From assembly GCA_045546535.1 (NCBI GenBank), contig JAZQDA010000057.1, positions 1 to 64,000 on the forward strand: a stretch of DNA of 64,000 nt, read 5' to 3'. The translations under genes were made by a program, and so were the position numbers. Below the pieces are notes generated by a model that saw nothing but the letters and a program-made list of their open reading frames with translations, was not told the DNA's origin and did no database searches. Numbering within the stretch: the stretch's first letter is position 1; each line of letters starts with the position of its first letter. Source of the DNA: RGIG1828 sp045546535 (GTDB taxonomy: Bacteria; Bacillota; Clostridia; UMGS1810). Of the stretch, positions 61,225-64,000 are shown piece after piece.

Positions 61225-61847
61225 TGATTGCAATTATAGATTACGGCGTGGGAAATCTCTTTTCCCTGAAAAGTTCATTTGCCGAAATCGGCTATGACGC
61301 CATAGTTACAAACAGCAAAGAGACAATAGAAAACTGCTCAAAAATTATTCTTCCCGGCGTGGGCGCTTTTGAAGATGCAATTAAAAAACTTAAAAGTTCA
61401 TCAATGGATAAGGTAGTGCTTGATGAAGTAAAAAAGGGCAAACCACTTCTTGGAATTTGTCTTGGTATGCAACTTTTATTCGATAAAAGTTATGAGTACG
61501 GCGAGTTTGACGGACTCGGGCTTATCGAGGGAGAAATAAGACCTATCGGAGATGTTATACCAAAAGATTATAAAATCCCCCACATCGGCTGGAACAGTCT
61601 TAAGTTTACAGGGAATAAAAATGAAATTTTCAAATATTTGACCGACGGCGACTATGTATATTTTGTTCATTCATTCTACGGAGCAAACTGCGACGAAAGC
61701 GTTATTGCAACAACAGATTACGGTGCTCCGCTTACCGCCGCTGTTAATAAGGACAATATATACGGCTGTCAGTTCCACCCTGAAAAAAGCGGTGATGTGG
61801 GACTTAAAATACTTAAAGCCTTTTGCGAAATTGAGGTGAAACAATGA
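61224..61847 (+). CDS. hisH: Imidazole glycerol phosphate synthase, glutaminase subunit
   Basis: HisH releases ammonia from glutamine and feeds it to HisF. The 207-residue class I amidotransferase has the nucleophile in GICLGMQLL and the His-Glu pair in QFHPEKSG. ATG 61224 has AAGGAG at a 7-nt distance; a GTG three bases earlier is possible. It overlaps the hisB stop and hands over to hisA by a 4-bp overlap. Confidence 0.96.
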   Translation: MIAIIDYGVGNLFSLKSSFAEIGYDAIVTNSKETIENCSKIILPGVGAFEDAIKKLKSSSMDKVVLDEVKKGKPLLGICLGMQLLFDKSYEYGEFDGLGLIEGEIRPIGDVIPKDYKIPHIGWNSLKFTGNKNEIFKYLTDGDYVYFVHSFYGANCDESVIATTDYGAPLTAAVNKDNIYGCQFHPEKSGDVGLKILKAFCEIEVKQ

Positions 61848-62557
61848 TAATTTTTCCAGCCATCGACCTTTATGACAAAAAAGCGGTGCGTCTTTTTAAA
61901 GGCGACTATAATCAGATGACCGTCTATAGTGATAATCCCACTGAAATTGCAAAAGATTTTGAAGAAAAAGGTGCAACACATATTCACATTGTTGACCTTG
62001 AGGGCGCAAAAGATGCTTCTACGCCCAATATTGAAGTTGTAAAAGAAATAAAGAACTCCACCTCTCTTTTTTGTGAGATTGGCGGAGGTATAAGAGATAT
62101 TGAAACTGTTGAAAAATACATAAATGCAGGTATTGACAGAGTAATACTCGGTACGGCGGCAGTTAAAGATCCTATCTTTTTAGATGAAGCAGTTAAAAAA
62201 TACGGCGAGAAAATCGCCGTTGGAGTTGACATCAAAGACGGATTTGTTGCAATTAAGGGCTGGGTTGAAAAGTCAGAGTTTGAATGTTATGAATTTTGTG
62301 AAATGATGCAGAAAAAAGGAGTCAAAACTCTTATCTGCACCGATATTTCAAAAGACGGCGCTATGATGGGCACAAATGTTGAACTTTATAAAAATTTGAG
62401 TGAAAAATTTGATGTGCAGATTGTGGCATCAGGCGGGGTTAGTAGCATTGAAGATGTGAAGAAACTCAGTTCGCTTTCAATTTACGGTGCTATAATCGGC
62501 AAGGCTTACTATACGGGAGCGATATCTCTCCCTGAGGCAATCGAGGTGGCAAAATGA
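61844..62557 (+). CDS. hisA: ProFAR isomerase
   Basis: HisA opens the ribose ring of ProFAR by an Amadori rearrangement. The 237-residue TIM barrel has the N-terminal phosphate-side pattern FPAIDLYDKKAVRLFKGDY, the catalytic Asp in that strand, VDLEGAKDAST, and the second catalytic Asp in CTDISKDGAMMGTN. It overlaps hisH and hisF by 4 bp on each side. Confidence 0.96.
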   Translation: MIIFPAIDLYDKKAVRLFKGDYNQMTVYSDNPTEIAKDFEEKGATHIHIVDLEGAKDASTPNIEVVKEIKNSTSLFCEIGGGIRDIETVEKYINAGIDRVILGTAAVKDPIFLDEAVKKYGEKIAVGVDIKDGFVAIKGWVEKSEFECYEFCEMMQKKGVKTLICTDISKDGAMMGTNVELYKNLSEKFDVQIVASGGVSSIEDVKKLSSLSIYGAIIGKAYYTGAISLPEAIEVAK

Positions 62558-63312
62558 TAACTAAACGAATTATTCCTTGTCTTGATGTAAAAGACGGCAG
62601 GGTTGTTAAAGGTGTTAATTTTAAAGGCTTATCTGATGTTTCTTCGCCCGTCGAACTTGCAGACTACTATTCAAAAAGCGGTGCAGACGAACTCGTGTTT
62701 TACGATATTACGGCATCAGCAGAGGGAAGAGCGCTTTTTACTGATATTTTGTGTGAAGCGGCAAGTAAAATCTTTATTCCCTTAACTGTCGGCGGAGGAA
62801 TAAATACTCTCTCTGACTTTGACAGAGTTCTTAAATGCGGTGCAGATAAAGTTAGTGTTAACTCAGGCGCTATTAAAAATCCGTCGCTAATATATGAGGC
62901 GGCTAAAAGGTACGGCGACCAGTGTGTTGTTATCTCGGCTGATGTTAAAAGAGTTGACGGAAAATACACTGTATTTTCAAAAGGCGGAAGAGAAAATACG
63001 GGAATGGAGGCAATTTCCTGGATTAAGCACTGTGTAGATTCAGGCGCAGGGGAAGTTGTGCTAAACTCAATCGATACCGACGGCGTGAAAAAGGGTTTTG
63101 ACCTTGAGATGCTAAAAGCCGTTTGCGATGCGGTAAATGTACCCGTTATTGCATCGGGCGGTGCGGGGTCAAAGCAGGACTTTGTTGACCTTTTCAAGTC
63201 ACTCCCCAAGGTTGATGCGGGACTTGCAGCATCTGTTTTCCACTTTGGCGAGATAGATATTAAAGATTTAAAGAATGAACTTAAAACAAACGGTATTTCC
63301 GTAAGATTATAA
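62554..63312 (+). CDS. hisF: Imidazole glycerol phosphate synthase, cyclase subunit
   Basis: HisF makes imidazoleglycerol phosphate and AICAR using ammonia from HisH. The 252-residue TIM barrel begins TKRIIPCLDVKDGRVVKGVNF with the catalytic Asp in the first strand, and has LNSIDTDGVKKGFDLEM with the second. It resembles HisA, as expected for half-barrel duplication. The stop lies 12 bp before hisIE. Confidence 0.97.
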   Translation: MITKRIIPCLDVKDGRVVKGVNFKGLSDVSSPVELADYYSKSGADELVFYDITASAEGRALFTDILCEAASKIFIPLTVGGGINTLSDFDRVLKCGADKVSVNSGAIKNPSLIYEAAKRYGDQCVVISADVKRVDGKYTVFSKGGRENTGMEAISWIKHCVDSGAGEVVLNSIDTDGVKKGFDLEMLKAVCDAVNVPVIASGGAGSKQDFVDLFKSLPKVDAGLAASVFHFGEIDIKDLKNELKTNGISVRL

Positions 63313-63324
63313 GGAGAGATTTCA

Positions 63325-63975
63325 GTGATTAAACTAAACGAACTTAAATTTGACGATAGCGGTCTTATCCCCGCAATAGTTGTAGACAGTGTTACAAAAA
63401 AAGTGCTGACACTTGCCTATATGAATGAAGAAAGCCTTAAAATATCAATGGAAAAGGGTCTTACTTGTTTCTGGAGCCGTTCCAGAAATGAACTCTGGCT
63501 CAAAGGCGAAACAAGCGGTAACTTCCAGCATATTGTTTCAATCACTGCAGACTGCGACAAAGATGCCTTAGTAATAGTTGTTGAAAAAGACGGTCCTGCG
63601 TGTCATATGGGCACGGATTCCTGCTTTGAAAATCTCTTATGGGAAAGCGATGAAAAACAGGAGTTTTCACTTTCCTCCCTTATGAAACTTATAAGGGGGA
63701 GAAAAACCGATAAAAAAGAAGGTTCTTACACAACATACCTTTTTGAAAAAGGCATTGACAAGATACTTAAAAAAGTTGGCGAAGAATCTACTGAAGTTAT
63801 TATCGCCGCTAAAGACAATGACAAAAAAGAAACAATTTATGAAATTGCAGACCTTACCTATCACGTAATGGTTATGATGACCGAGATGGGAATAACACTT
63901 GAAGAAGTATTTACAGAACTTGCATCAAGACACGTGATTGACAAAAAAATCAAGCAGGAGAAAATGACAAAATGA
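63325..63975 (+). CDS. hisIE: Bifunctional phosphoribosyl-AMP cyclohydrolase/phosphoribosyl-ATP pyrophosphatase
   Basis: A 216-residue fusion for the second and third steps of histidine synthesis. The HisI part (about 1-110) has LAYMNEESLKISMEKGLTCF, WSRSRNELW and the zinc/metal segment with DCDKDALV. The HisE part (about 115-205) has YLFEKGIDKILKKVGEES and EIADLTYHVMVMM. The start is GTG 63325, with AAGGAG 8 nt upstream. It overlaps the next gene by 4 bp. Confidence 0.95.
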   Translation: MIKLNELKFDDSGLIPAIVVDSVTKKVLTLAYMNEESLKISMEKGLTCFWSRSRNELWLKGETSGNFQHIVSITADCDKDALVIVVEKDGPACHMGTDSCFENLLWESDEKQEFSLSSLMKLIRGRKTDKKEGSYTTYLFEKGIDKILKKVGEESTEVIIAAKDNDKKETIYEIADLTYHVMVMMTEMGITLEEVFTELASRHVIDKKIKQEKMTK

Positions 63976-64000
63976 TGCTTGAAGATTTGCACACTCATAC
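63972..64000 (+). CDS. Histidinol-phosphatase, PHP family (N-terminal fragment)
   Basis: The window ends nine codons into a gene reading MMLEDLHTHT. The DLHTHT motif is the first metal-binding motif of PHP-domain phosphatases, and the place at the end of the his operon points to the HisK/HisJ-type histidinol-phosphatase, the one step not yet covered by the operon. It overlaps the hisIE stop by 4 bp. Confidence 0.75.

Overview
The window looks like a chromosomal segment of a low-GC, anaerobic Bacillota, most likely class Clostridia. Supporting signs are the protein families present, strong AGGAGG-type ribosome binding sites, near-consensus SigA promoters with 17-bp spacers, three-repeat SLH modules on surface proteins, a B12-dependent MetH with a separate reactivation protein, and a HisZ-dependent histidine operon. 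I cannot name a species.

Layout. (1) 1-9324, minus strand: the start of the infC-rpmI(-rplT) operon with an L20-type leader/attenuator and a probable AUC start codon for IF3; an RluA-type pseudouridine synthase; rpoC and rpoB. The rpoBC pair has its own promoter behind luxS and is not flanked by rplKAJL. (2) 9365-16044, minus: luxS, a DUF523 gene, ilvE, then an aminotransferase-trpS-tagO/wecA-wecB operon. (3) 16082-21580: a lipid kinase (+), an Xre-PfkB fusion (-), tRNA-Thr(CGT) (+), an AraC-type regulator (+), a decayed surface-protein remnant (-) and a ceramidase-like hydrolase (+). (4) 21579-45690, minus: a 24-kb surface polysaccharide locus. It holds seven genes: two LamG-like exported proteins, an N-terminal SLH protein, three heparinase II/III-family proteins (two with F5/8C plus SLH modules) and a cytoplasmic BNR/sialidase-fold protein. 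Ahead of it are a long structured leader, a weak promoter and two perfect direct repeats at 21-bp spacing. (5) 45757-47541: a small accessory island with heptamer repeats, a Fic toxin and HTH-fused antitoxin, a four-helix-bundle (S23-like) gene, and a mirror-symmetric array of mini-hairpins joined by a constant 9-nt linker. (6) 47555-51336, minus: a TetR-controlled operon (NAD-epimerase, DapA/NanA-family aldolase, TetR, Gfo/Idh oxidoreductase) with a 37-bp palindrome at its promoter. (7) 51364-54442, plus: a MetH reactivation protein and a shortened MetH. (8) 54494-56279, minus: a small membrane protein and a SulP transporter without a STAS domain. (9) 56475-64000, plus: hisZ-G-D-C-B-H-A-F-IE and the start of a PHP-family histidinol phosphatase, tightly overlapping.

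How it fits together (inference). Region 4 probably cuts an acidic, uronate- or hexosamine-containing polysaccharide at the cell surface. SLH modules would hold the lyases on the wall, and the products would be processed by the cytoplasmic BNR protein and perhaps by the region 6 operon. The AraC-type regulator in region 3 is a candidate activator. The most unusual non-coding feature is the mini-hairpin array at 47345-47513.
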